From positions 124,001-188,000 of the forward strand of contig NZ_JAHKJW010000006.1 of NCBI RefSeq assembly GCF_019710745.1: a stretch of 64,000 nucleotides of DNA. The letters run 5' to 3'. Both the position numbers and the translations under genes were made by a program. The notes under the pieces were generated by a model, which worked only from the letters and a program-made list of their open reading frames with translations, did not search any database and was not told the DNA's origin. Below, piece by piece: positions 36,827-47,334 of this stretch. This DNA comes from Streptomyces beigongshangae (GTDB taxonomy: Bacteria; Actinomycetota; Actinomycetes; Streptomycetales; Streptomycetaceae). Numbering within the stretch: position 1 is the stretch's first letter; each line of letters begins with the position of its first letter.

Positions 36827-37313
36827 GTGCGGCCATGGATCGTGGGCGCCGATTTACGGGCGTCGACCGGGCGGCTGCTGCCACCCCGGCCGCAGAAGTC
36901 GCCAGACCTGCAGCCGGTGACGGATCGACTGCGCCTCCGGGGCCTTCTTTCTGTACGTGCTCCACGACGACATGGCCTGGCGACTCCTGCCCTGGAGCTG
37001 GGATCTGGCTCGGGACGGACCTGCTGGCGACGTCTGGACCGCCGGCGGCGGGCCGGTGTCTTCGACCGGTCGCACCGCGTTCCGCTCGCCGAGCTGGATG
37101 CGGCCGGCGGACTCGACCGGTCGCGAGTGTTGTGTGGACGGCTCCCGCATCCGCGCGAAAAGGGGAGCCGACAGTGGTCCGTCACCGGTCGACCGGCGCA
37201 AGACGGGCGGCAAGCACCACTTGATCTGCGACGGACGCGGCTCCCCGCTCAAGATCGTGTCACGAGATCACAGGGTCGCGCTTTTCGAGGCGGTTGCACG
37301 GAGGAGTGAATAA
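36827..37313 (+). pseudogene. IS5-family transposase relic with several frameshifts
   Basis: The fragments LLPPRPQKSPDLQPVTDRL, then HDDMAWRLLPW, then LELGSGSGRTCWRRLDRRRR and AGVFDRSHRVPLAEL, then CVDGSRIRAKRGADSGPSPV and DRRKTGGKHHLICDGRGSPL are in the order expected for an IS5-type transposase of Streptomyces. They alternate between two reading frames, requiring at least three frameshifts. Homology ends near the LFEAV segment, so the catalytic C-terminal part is missing. Surrounding GC is lower than in neighbours, consistent with inserted and decaying DNA. No intact terminal inverted repeats were recognised. Confidence 0.75.
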
Positions 37314-37638
37314 AACCGAATCTCACAGTATTACTGTCGGTGTGGCTTGGGTGGGATCGCATCGATCACGAGAGCGCTCGGCGGCAATGCTCCAGGACGC
37401 CATCCGGGGCTGTGCAGGTTTCCCGCGGTGCGTCCGTGCTCCGTGACCGGTGCCACATGGCCCCTTAAGCATTTCTATGTATTTCACGAGGCCATTTGCC
37501 TGTTCCATGTGCGACGCGCGAACCAAACGTCGCCTGGATTCTCCGCGTACGTAATATGCCCGCGAAAGAAGCAGGCGATTGCGTGCGACCGCGAATCGCC
37601 GGGCAGGCACCACCCCTCTCACAGGAGTTGGCCCCTCG

Positions 37639-38934
37639 ATGACGCTGAATATTCCTGACGCGCCGCTACGGCGCATCATGTCGGTCTGGATCGCCGCGGT
37701 GGCGGCTGCGGTGATCGCCGCTGCCGTACTCGTGATGACGCCGACGCGCGCGCATGCCGTCGCGACCCCTGTGCCCTTGGGTACGGCGGCCGGTTTCGGA
37801 GTGCTGGCCGGTGCGACGGTCACCAACACCGGCCCCACGGTCGTGGAAGGCCTCGACGTCGGTGTGAGCCCCGGGACGGCCATCACCGGGTTCGCCGCGT
37901 CCGACGGAGGACCCGGCATCGTCACCGCGCCCGGCGCCCTGCACTCCGCCGACGCCGTCGCGGGCCAGGCCAAGAGCGACCTGACCACCGGGTACAACCA
38001 GGCCGCCGGACAGTCCCTGCCGGACGCGGTGTACAACGACGCCCCCCACGAGTACGGCGGCCAGACGCTGACACCGGGTCTCTACCGGGCGAACAGCTCC
38101 GCGCAGATCACTGGCACCCTCACCCTGGACGCCCAGGGCGATTCCAGTGCCGTGTGGGTGTTCCAGGTCGGCTCCACGCTGACGACGGCGTCCGCCAGTT
38201 CGGTGAACCTCGTCAACGGCGCCTCGCCGTGCAACGTGTACTGGCAGGTGGGCAGTTCGGCCACGCTCGGCACCGATTCCACGTTCGTGGGCACCATCCT
38301 GGCCGACACGTCGATCACCGCCACCACGGGAGCGACCGTCAACGGCCGACTGCTGGCCGACGCGGGCGGCCGCGGCGACGGCGCCGTGACGCTGGACTCC
38401 AACAGGATCTTCCTGGGGCCGTGCGCGGCCGGCGGCACCACGGGCGGCACCACGGGCGGTACCACCACGGGCGCCACGGCCGGCACCACGGGCGGTCTCG
38501 TCTCCGGCGGTCTGATCGCAGGCGCCACCACCGGTGGCACCACGGCAGGGACCACCGGTGGCACCACGGCCGGCGTCATCGGCGGCGTACCGACGGGCGG
38601 TGGAACCGGCGGCGCCCTCGGTGGCCTGGTCGCGGGTGTCACCTCCGGCGGAACCACCGGTGGGAACACGGGCGGAACCACGGGAGGCGTCTCGGGCGGC
38701 TCCATCGGTGGCGGCCACGGCAGCACGGGTGGCGGCCACGGTCATGGCGAGAGGCCGGGCAAGCCCGGTAAACCCGGTAAGCCCGGTAAGCCCGGTAAGC
38801 CCGGCGGCCACGACCACGGCGGGAAGCCGGGGGGCCACGGCGGTTACGGCGACCGGCCCGACCACCACGGCAAGCCCGGCCACCACGAAGGACATTCCGG
38901 CGGGCACGAGAACCACCACGGGAAGTCCGCCTAG
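37639..38934 (+). CDS. Secreted DUF3494 (ice-binding-fold) protein with Gly/Thr and Gly/His tail
   Basis: About 431 residues. A signal peptide with hydrophobic core SVWIAAVAAAVIAAAVLVM ends at an ARAHA-type site near residue 45. Residues 50-255 match the DUF3494 beta-solenoid domain (LGTAAGFGVLAGATVTNTGP, then TLDAQGDSSAVWVFQVGSTL and FVGTILADTSIT). The rest is low complexity: many TTGGTT/AGTTGG repeats, a KPGKPGKPGKPG run, then a Gly/His-rich end. The domain is known from ice-binding proteins but also occurs in bacteria not exposed to ice, where adhesion is proposed. The upstream gap 37314-37638 is AT-richer and holds no gene. Confidence 0.85.
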   Translation: MTLNIPDAPLRRIMSVWIAAVAAAVIAAAVLVMTPTRAHAVATPVPLGTAAGFGVLAGATVTNTGPTVVEGLDVGVSPGTAITGFAASDGGPGIVTAPGALHSADAVAGQAKSDLTTGYNQAAGQSLPDAVYNDAPHEYGGQTLTPGLYRANSSAQITGTLTLDAQGDSSAVWVFQVGSTLTTASASSVNLVNGASPCNVYWQVGSSATLGTDSTFVGTILADTSITATTGATVNGRLLADAGGRGDGAVTLDSNRIFLGPCAAGGTTGGTTGGTTTGATAGTTGGLVSGGLIAGATTGGTTAGTTGGTTAGVIGGVPTGGGTGGALGGLVAGVTSGGTTGGNTGGTTGGVSGGSIGGGHGSTGGGHGHGERPGKPGKPGKPGKPGKPGGHDHGGKPGGHGGYGDRPDHHGKPGHHEGHSGGHENHHGKSA

Positions 38935-39042
38935 TTCCGGGTGAGCGGGTGAGCAGGACGGGGGCGCGCGGCGGATCGTCATCGATTCCGCCGCGCGTCT
39001 CCCGTGAAGGCCGCGGAGAAGCGGAGAAATGGAGAAGCCTGG

Positions 39043-39816
39043 ATGGAATGGCCGGGTGGGGCCGTGCGGGGCGGAGTCGGAACGGTGGACGCCGGCGAAG
39101 TGGACGGGCCCGGCGCCGGGTCGGCCCGGCGGGGGGACGGAAGACCTCCGGAACCGTCGAGGGCTTCGGGTCGTCCGCCCCGTCCCGTGAAGGTTCTGAG
39201 GGCGGGCACGGGAGCTACCGTCGTCCTGTGCCTGGCGACGGCCCTGCTCCATGTGTTCCTGGTGTTCTTGCACGTGGCGCCCCCGAACCCCCTCTCCCGG
39301 CAGTACAGCCGACAGATCGACGCTTGGGTTCTCCCCCTGTTCGAACAGAACTGGCGGCTCTTCGCACCGGATCCCGAGTCGGTCAACCGGCAGATCTCGG
39401 CGAGGACCGCGCACACCACTCCGGACGGTCGCGTCCAGGTGAGCGGATGGTTCGATCTGAGCGCCCTCGACAACTCCGCGGTGAAGCACCATGTCTTCCC
39501 GAGTCACTCGGCGCAGAACGCGCTGCGGCGGGCCTGGAGTTCCTACCTGGAGACGCACGGAGGCGACGACCGACCGCACTCGCAGCGGGCGCTGATGATG
39601 CAGCACTACCTGACCAACATCGCGGCGGACCGCATCACGGCCCACCGCGACGGAACCTTCGAATCCGTACAGCTACGGGTGATCACGACACCCATCGCAG
39701 CTCCCGTTTTCGCTCCCGCTCCCGCCCCGGCCGGCCCGGGCTCGGCCACCGACGCGCCGAAGTCCGCCGAAACACGGTATCTGCCCTGGTGGAAGGTGGG
39801 CTCCCATGGAAACTGA
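39043..39816 (+). CDS. DUF5819 family membrane-anchored protein
   Basis: About 257 residues. A disordered N-terminus precedes one membrane helix (GATVVLCLATALLHVFLVFLHV, residues about 65-85). An extracytoplasmic region follows with the family pattern NPLSRQYSRQIDAWVLPLFEQNWRLFAPDPESVNR. It ends in a Pro/Ala tail and WWKVGSHGN. Its 3' end overlaps the HTTM gene by 11 bp, and the two families are regularly adjacent in Streptomyces, suggesting a two-component membrane complex. Function unknown. Confidence 0.78.
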   Translation: MEWPGGAVRGGVGTVDAGEVDGPGAGSARRGDGRPPEPSRASGRPPRPVKVLRAGTGATVVLCLATALLHVFLVFLHVAPPNPLSRQYSRQIDAWVLPLFEQNWRLFAPDPESVNRQISARTAHTTPDGRVQVSGWFDLSALDNSAVKHHVFPSHSAQNALRRAWSSYLETHGGDDRPHSQRALMMQHYLTNIAADRITAHRDGTFESVQLRVITTPIAAPVFAPAPAPAGPGSATDAPKSAETRYLPWWKVGSHGN

Positions 39817-40960
39817 GCAGCCACTCGCGTCGTACCGGCGTATGCCCGAAGCGGCGGACAGGGGGGCGCCGCACCGTGCGACGGAGCGGGGCGGGGCATC
39901 TGTCACCGTCCTCACCGCTCTCACCGCCCTGACCGAACGGCCCGTCGCCCTCTGCGCCGCGGCCGTTCTGCGGATCGGCTACGGACTTCTCTACCTCGTC
40001 TTCCTGCTGCGCGAGTTTCCGCACCGCAACGAGATCTGGGGTCCCGGATCCCCGTGGACCCCCGAGCTGGCCAGGCAGCTGTTCGACCAGACGGGGTGGG
40101 TCAGTTTCCTCACCCTGTCCGACAGCCGGCCGTACTTCGAGGTCTGCTACGCGGCGGCCCTTCTCACGTCCGCCCTGTTCATGCTGGGGTGGCGGACCAG
40201 GGTGATGTCCGTGCTCTTCGCGGTCGTGGTGGCGTCCTTCCACGCCAGGGCCATCTTCATGACCGACGGAGGAGACAACCTCATCCTCCTGATGGCGGTG
40301 TACCTCGTCCTCACCGCGTGCGGCCGGCGCTGGTCCCTGGATGCGCGCAGAGCCCGGCAGCGAACCTTCACGGGGAGGGCCGGGACGAAGAACAGGACGG
40401 CACATCCGGGCCCAGGGCCTCTCCGGCAGCAGCTGAACGTGTCACGGCGGACCGTGACGGCAGTGCTCCACAACTGCGGTATGTGTGTCATCGCGACCCA
40501 GGTCTGCTTCCTCTACGGATCCGCGGGGCTCTACAAGGTGCAGGGCGGCACCTGGGGCGACGGCACCGCCCTCCATTACGTCCTGAACCTCGACCTGTTC
40601 CGGCCGTGGCCCGAGCTCTCGCTGCTGGCGGACGAGTACCCCGTACCGATCGCCCTCGCCTGCTATCTGACCGTGCTGCTGCAGGTGGCCTTCCCGTTCG
40701 TGCTGTTCGGCCGGCTCAAGTACCCGGTCCTGGCCCTCCTGCTGGTCATGCACCTGGGTATCGCGGTGTTCATGGGACTTCCGCTCTTCTCCGGCGCGAT
40801 GATCGTGGCGGACGCCGTGTTCCTGCCGGACCGTTTCTACCGGCACCTGGGACAGGTGGTGCGGCGCACGGGACGAGGGCTCATGCCGACCGGGCGAAGG
40901 AGCACCGCGGACGGGAAGCCGGTACCCGTGCCGGCACAGCCCGCACCGTCCGGTCGTTGA
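39806..40960 (+). CDS. HTTM-domain membrane protein (gamma-carboxylase-like)
   Basis: About 384 residues with several membrane helices, in the HTTM family related to the membrane part of vitamin K-dependent gamma-glutamyl carboxylase. Visible: AAVLRIGYGLLYLVFLLREF, MTDGGDNLILLMAVYLVLTACG, FLYGSAGLYKVQGGTWGDG and ALHYVLNL. The conserved Lys in GLYKVQG is typical. It overlaps the DUF5819 gene and is presumably its partner. The enzymatic activity of bacterial HTTM proteins is mostly unproven. Confidence 0.82.
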   Translation: METEQPLASYRRMPEAADRGAPHRATERGGASVTVLTALTALTERPVALCAAAVLRIGYGLLYLVFLLREFPHRNEIWGPGSPWTPELARQLFDQTGWVSFLTLSDSRPYFEVCYAAALLTSALFMLGWRTRVMSVLFAVVVASFHARAIFMTDGGDNLILLMAVYLVLTACGRRWSLDARRARQRTFTGRAGTKNRTAHPGPGPLRQQLNVSRRTVTAVLHNCGMCVIATQVCFLYGSAGLYKVQGGTWGDGTALHYVLNLDLFRPWPELSLLADEYPVPIALACYLTVLLQVAFPFVLFGRLKYPVLALLLVMHLGIAVFMGLPLFSGAMIVADAVFLPDRFYRHLGQVVRRTGRGLMPTGRRSTADGKPVPVPAQPAPSGR

Positions 40961-41126
40961 GGTTCTGGCCGGTCGTCGAGGTTCTGCGCCGTTGCCGGGC
41001 CTGTGCCGGACGCGGCGCGTGCGTTCCTCCCCCGCATGACGCATCGCACGACGGTGCGGTGCGCGACCTGGCGCCCACCCCGGCCGAGTGGCGCAAGTTC
41101 ATCCTGCGGAGCCTGGGGGAAGCGAC

Positions 41127-41336
41127 GTGCGAACTGTCGACCTGACTGCCGCCTCCTGGCGCAGGAGCAGCTACAGCAACCAGGACGGCGGCGCTCGCGT
41201 CGAAGTATCCGCAGACTCCGCCGCCGCGGACGTGCCCGTGCGGGACAGCGAAGACCCGTACAGCCCGGTGCTCGTGTTTCCCGCTGCCGGCTGGACCGCC
41301 TTCATACCGGCGGCCCGGGACGGGCGGTTGAACTGA
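41127..41336 (+). CDS. DUF397 protein without an adjacent XRE partner
   Basis: A 69-residue DUF397 protein (SWRRSSYSNQDGGARVEVSA, then VPVRDSEDPYSPVLVFPAAGWTAFI) starting at GTG 41127 after GGGGGAAG. Immediately upstream, another frame at about 41027-41145 reads DLAPTPAEWRKFI, which resembles the C-terminal end of a second DUF397 protein and may be a relic. No intact XRE regulator is next to it. Confidence 0.75.
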   Translation: MRTVDLTAASWRRSSYSNQDGGARVEVSADSAAADVPVRDSEDPYSPVLVFPAAGWTAFIPAARDGRLN

Positions 41337-41352
41337 ACGGCTGAAGACGGGA

Positions 41353-41382
41353 CCCGGGCCGGTCCAGGCGGACCGGCCCGGG
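41353..41382. terminator. Bidirectional terminator between DUF397 and katG
   Basis: CCCGGGCCGGTCC pairs perfectly with GGACCGGCCCGGG (13-bp stem, 4-nt loop). It lies between the convergent stop codons of the DUF397 gene and katG, the expected place for a shared terminator. As usual in Streptomyces no U-tract is needed. Confidence 0.8.
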
Positions 41383-41401
41383 CGTCAGACCTCGGTCGGG
41401 A

Positions 41402-44105
<2,704 letters not shown>

Positions 44106-44112
44106 GGTGCTC

Positions 44113-44160
44113 AACCTACTGACAGAAACACGAACAGTTCAAGTAAACGAACGATGCAAG
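44113..44160 (-). promoter_or_regulatory. furA-katG promoter with two candidate FurA boxes
   Basis: On the minus strand a -35 TTGAAC (44137-44142) and -10 TAGGTT (44113-44118) are spaced 18 bp apart. The transcript start would fall at or next to the ATG. Two 13-bp imperfect direct repeats (10 of 13 identical) at 44131-44143 and 44148-44160, of the form CTTGnnnnGTTCG on the coding strand, cover and precede the -35 element, where an autorepressor would bind. The region is AT-rich compared with its surroundings. Confidence 0.55.
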
Positions 44161-44361
44161 TTTTGATGCACGGAGTTGGGGAAACGTTCGCCGCCCCGTA
44201 CCGCGTTACGCCCGTCACACCGTGCGGCCCGGCCCGGTGCGGGTGGGCGCGAGCGGTTACGGTCGGTTGGCTGCGCACCGTGTCGCATTCGGCCGAACGG
44301 GTGACCATGCGCAACAATGGCCGCTACAGGCAATCAGGACGATTCAGGGCGGGGGGAGCCG

Positions 44362-44751
44362 GTGAACAGGCACGACGTCACCGATGAACAGTGGGAAGGG
44401 CTCGCCCAGGTCGTTCCTTTGCGTGGCCGCGACGCCTGGCCGTCGGCGGTGGACCACCGGTCGATGCCGGACGCGGAGACCGAGACGAGGCGCCGCTTCG
44501 TGGTCCTGCGCATCACGATCTTCGCGGACGCCCGCGAGGTCGCCGAGACCCTGATGGCGGGCATCCCGGTCCTCCTGGACCTCACCAGCGCCGAGCCGGA
44601 CGTCGCCAAGCGCGTGCTCGACTTCAGCACGGGCGTGGTCTTCGGCCTCGCCAGCGGGATGCACCGGGTCGACCGGAACGTCTTCCTGCTGACCCCGCCG
44701 GGAACCGAGGTCGGGGGCCTGATGGAGGAAACCGGCATCCCCGGCATGTGA
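44362..44751 (+). CDS. SepF-like cell-division protein
   Basis: About 129 residues from GTG 44362, after GGGGGGAG. The core FVVLRITIFADAREVAETLMAGIPVLLDLTSAEPDVAKRVLDFSTGVVFG and HRVDRNVFLLTP match the SepF/DUF552 fold, which binds FtsZ and tethers it to the membrane. The N-terminal membrane-targeting helix of true SepF is not obvious. This is therefore probably one of the several SepF-like paralogues of Streptomyces and not the division-cluster copy. Confidence 0.75.
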   Translation: MNRHDVTDEQWEGLAQVVPLRGRDAWPSAVDHRSMPDAETETRRRFVVLRITIFADAREVAETLMAGIPVLLDLTSAEPDVAKRVLDFSTGVVFGLASGMHRVDRNVFLLTPPGTEVGGLMEETGIPGM

Positions 44752-44833
44752 AGCCGGCCGTACCGGGACACCGACCGGGTCACCCTGGGTCACCCCGGGG
44801 CACCGTCGTGCCGGGGCGTCGACCGGGTCCCTC

Positions 44834-44920
44834 GATGGGCTGACCGGATCTTCCGACCGGCTGACCGGGTCCCCCGATCGGCTGACCGGGTTCCCGATCC
44901 GCTGATCCGATCCCCCGATC
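44834..44920. repeat. Four degenerate 21-bp tandem repeats
   Basis: Units of 20-21 bp built on GAtcgGCTGACCGGgtccccc run from 44834 to 44916 between the SepF-like gene and the ATPase gene. The 44752-44978 gap contains no gene. The repeats are too degenerate and short for CRISPR. Confidence 0.65.
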
Positions 44921-44978
44921 GCGGGAAGGCCCGCGGACGAAACGGTTCGGCCTCCCGGCGGGGTCCTACCGTCCCGGT

Positions 44979-46154
44979 ATGACCATGTCATCCGGCGCGA
45001 CGCACGTGGGGACCGAGGCCCGTCACGACCGGCCGAGCATCACCGAACTGCGCCTCTCCTCCTTCGCCGCACACCGCGGTGCCGCCTTCCCGCTCGGCCC
45101 CCTCAGCCTGTTCTGCGGGCCCAGCGGGAGCGGCAAGTCCAGTGTCCTGCGGGCGTACGAGGCACTGGCCCGGCTCGGCGGCGGCGCCGGGCTCGCCGAG
45201 GTGTTCCCGGACCCGGGTGCCTGCGTGCCCGAGCGGGCCCGGCCCGACAGCGGGCGGCGGCGCGGCTTCCGCATCGGCTGCACGGCGGACGGGCCCGAGG
45301 GCCCCGTACGGCTCGACGTCGCCGTACAGGCCGAACCGGAACTGCGCATCGCGGGCGAGCGGCTGACGGCCGGCGGACTCACGCTGCTGGAGACGGCCCT
45401 GCGCGATCCGGCCCGGCCCACGGTGCAGGCGGCCTGGCACACGGCGGGGGCGTCCCCGGTGACGAGGGCGCCGTTTCCCGACGACCGGCTGGGCACCGCG
45501 CTGCTGCCCCTGCGCGTCGCGGGCAGGACGGACGGCCAGTGCCGCGTCATCGCCGCCGCGGAGCAGATGGTGGTCGCCCTGCGGTCGGTCTTCGCCTGCG
45601 ATCCGCTGCCCCGCTCCATGCGCGGTGCCGTACCGCTCGGCGCGGGCCGCCTGCTGCGCGGCTGCGGCAACCTCGCCGAGGTGCTCCTGCGTACGCGCGC
45701 CGAGTGCGGACGGCGTCACGGACTGCTGGTGGAGGCGGTGCGGGCAGGCTGCGCGGGCCCGGTCCGCGACGTGCTGGCGGAGAGCGCGACCGGCGGGGCG
45801 GGCAGGACGGTCCGGGCGCTGCTCGACCGGGGCGACGGACCGCGGACACCGCTCGGGCGGCTCGGGGACGGGGAGTTGCGGTACCTCGCGCTGGCCCTGG
45901 TGCTGCTGACCGGCCCCGGCGTGCTGGACGTCGACCCGGCGGGGGAGGTGCCCGCGGCGCTGCAGACCCTCACCGTGCTCGCCGACGGCTTCGACCGCGA
46001 CCTGGACGTACGGCAGCGGGACGAACTCGTGCGGCTGGCGGCGCGCATGTGCGAACGCGGGCACGTCCGGCTGGTCGCGGCCGCCGGCGACGCGTCCTGG
46101 GCGGCGGAGGTGGACGGGGTGACGGTGGTAGACCTGGGCCGTGACCGAACTTGA
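44979..46154 (+). CDS. P-loop ATPase, RecF/SMC-like ABC fold
   Basis: About 391 residues. ITELRLSSFAAHRGAAFPLGPLSLFCGPSGSGKSSVLRAYEAL is the N-terminal strand-loop and Walker A of an AAA-type, OLD/RecF-like ATPase. A signature-like GRLGDGELRYLALALVLL precedes the Walker B region (GVLDVDPAG), in which the usual acidic residues are weak. No nuclease domain is seen. A TACCGT element just before the ATG and no ribosome binding site suggest a leaderless message. Its stop overlaps the MazG gene by 14 bp, so they are co-expressed. Role unknown. Confidence 0.7.
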   Translation: MTMSSGATHVGTEARHDRPSITELRLSSFAAHRGAAFPLGPLSLFCGPSGSGKSSVLRAYEALARLGGGAGLAEVFPDPGACVPERARPDSGRRRGFRIGCTADGPEGPVRLDVAVQAEPELRIAGERLTAGGLTLLETALRDPARPTVQAAWHTAGASPVTRAPFPDDRLGTALLPLRVAGRTDGQCRVIAAAEQMVVALRSVFACDPLPRSMRGAVPLGAGRLLRGCGNLAEVLLRTRAECGRRHGLLVEAVRAGCAGPVRDVLAESATGGAGRTVRALLDRGDGPRTPLGRLGDGELRYLALALVLLTGPGVLDVDPAGEVPAALQTLTVLADGFDRDLDVRQRDELVRLAARMCERGHVRLVAAAGDASWAAEVDGVTVVDLGRDRT

Positions 46155-46494
46155 CCTGGCGACCCTGCAGCGGAGGCTGACCGCGTTCGCCGCGGCGCGG
46201 AACTGGCAGCCGTACCACACGCCCAAGAACCTCGTCGCCGCGCTCAGCGTGGAGGCATCCGAACTCCTGGAGATCTTCCAGTGGCTGACGCCCGAGGAGT
46301 CGGCCCGGGTGATGGACGACCCGGAGAAGGCGCCCCGCGTGGCGGACGAAGTGGCGGACGTGCTGGCGTACTTGCTGCAACTGTGCGAGGTGCTCGGCGT
46401 CGATCCCCTGGCGGCGCTGGACGCGAAGATGAACCGGAACGAGGAAAGGTTTCCTGCGGCTCCTGCGGCTCCGGTGATTCCGACGGGGGAGTGA
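46141..46494 (+). CDS. MazG-like nucleotide pyrophosphohydrolase
   Basis: A 117-residue all-alpha NTP-PPase. Metal-binding acidic residues are in LSVEASELLEIFQWL (E-x2-E pattern) and DEVADVLAYLLQLCEVLG (E-x2-D). Such short MazG/RS21-C6-like enzymes hydrolyse dCTP or non-canonical dNTPs to monophosphates. GTG 46141 lies within the 3' end of the ATPase gene. The tail after residue 100 is Ala/Pro rich. Confidence 0.85.
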   Translation: MTELDLATLQRRLTAFAAARNWQPYHTPKNLVAALSVEASELLEIFQWLTPEESARVMDDPEKAPRVADEVADVLAYLLQLCEVLGVDPLAALDAKMNRNEERFPAAPAAPVIPTGE

Positions 46495-46597
46495 AGGGGG
46501 CGCGGCAGCCGGCTCGTCCGCCGCCGTCGGCTGCGTCGAACTGCGCCGGCTCCCGCGCGGTACCCGAGAACCTGAGAAAAGGGACCAATCACTCCGA

Positions 46598-46626
46598 TTG
46601 TCACCCTGTGTAGTTATCGATCTATA
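46598..46626 (+). promoter_or_regulatory. Candidate promoter for the DUF6099 gene in an AT-rich island
   Basis: TTGTCA (46598-46603) and TCTATA (46621-46626) are spaced 17 bp apart, inside a strikingly AT-rich stretch (about 46605-46650). That would give a 5' untranslated region of about 125 nt before the ATG at 46759. The 46495-46758 gap otherwise holds no gene. Confidence 0.5.
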
Positions 46627-46758
46627 TAAATTCGATTACGTGTCCGCAGATTTCGGACTTCCTCTGGCTTTTCGTCCCGGCTTACTTCACTCTGGGTAGT
46701 GGCAGGTGGAGTTCGGGCAGGCGTGTGCACAACGCGTCGGAACAGACGGGGACAGCGC

Positions 46759-47220
46759 ATGGATGCGATGCGGCTCATCGGCGCGAGCAGGTGCGCCCTG
46801 ATGCGGAGCGGCGACGCCTCCGAGACCATGGGCGAGGCGTGGCAGGCGTCGGCCCTCGCCCAGGCGATAGGCAGTCGGCTGGCGGTGTCGGGGCCGCCCG
46901 AGTTGCGGGGCGAGGCGCTGGGGCTGACGGAGCTGGCGGGCCGGGGGTGCGGGATCCTGGGCGCGCCCGTGCACGACGTCGGCAGCCTGCGGGCCGCGCA
47001 GCTCACCGGGCTCGGCGACGCGGGAGAGGCGCTGCTCCAGCTCGGGGGACTGCTCGCCGAGGTCGGCATAGCCCTGGTCGGTGTGGCGTGCGCCGCGGAG
47101 GACGAGGCGACGTACTGGCAGTGCATGGAGGCGATCGACGCGGCGGACGAGTCGCGCGACCGGGTGCTGGAGATGCTGCGAAGACTCGCCGTGCGGGACC
47201 AGCGGGCGGCGGCGGGATAG
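46759..47220 (+). CDS. DUF6099 family protein
   Basis: A 153-residue soluble, Ala/Leu-rich helical protein (MRLIGASRCALMRSGDASE, then EVGIALVGVACAAEDEATYWQCMEAIDAADESRDRV). Matches by recollection the Streptomyces-restricted DUF6099 family, whose function is unknown. Start ATG 46759 follows a weak GGGGACAG. Confidence 0.7.
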   Translation: MDAMRLIGASRCALMRSGDASETMGEAWQASALAQAIGSRLAVSGPPELRGEALGLTELAGRGCGILGAPVHDVGSLRAAQLTGLGDAGEALLQLGGLLAEVGIALVGVACAAEDEATYWQCMEAIDAADESRDRVLEMLRRLAVRDQRAAAG

Positions 47221-47334
47221 GGAGCCCCGGCAGTGACGAGGGGGTGCGGGCCGACCGGTGGAACCGGGAACCCGGCGGGGACCGCCGACGGCACCGGTGG
47301 CCCCCGCCGACGGCGGACCGTGCAGGATGGATGC

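Noticed and set aside
37314-37638. Possible gene in the gap after the transposase relic
   Set aside because: Frames on both strands are short with no domain. The region is AT-richer and is probably the promoter and leader of the DUF3494 gene plus decayed IS DNA.
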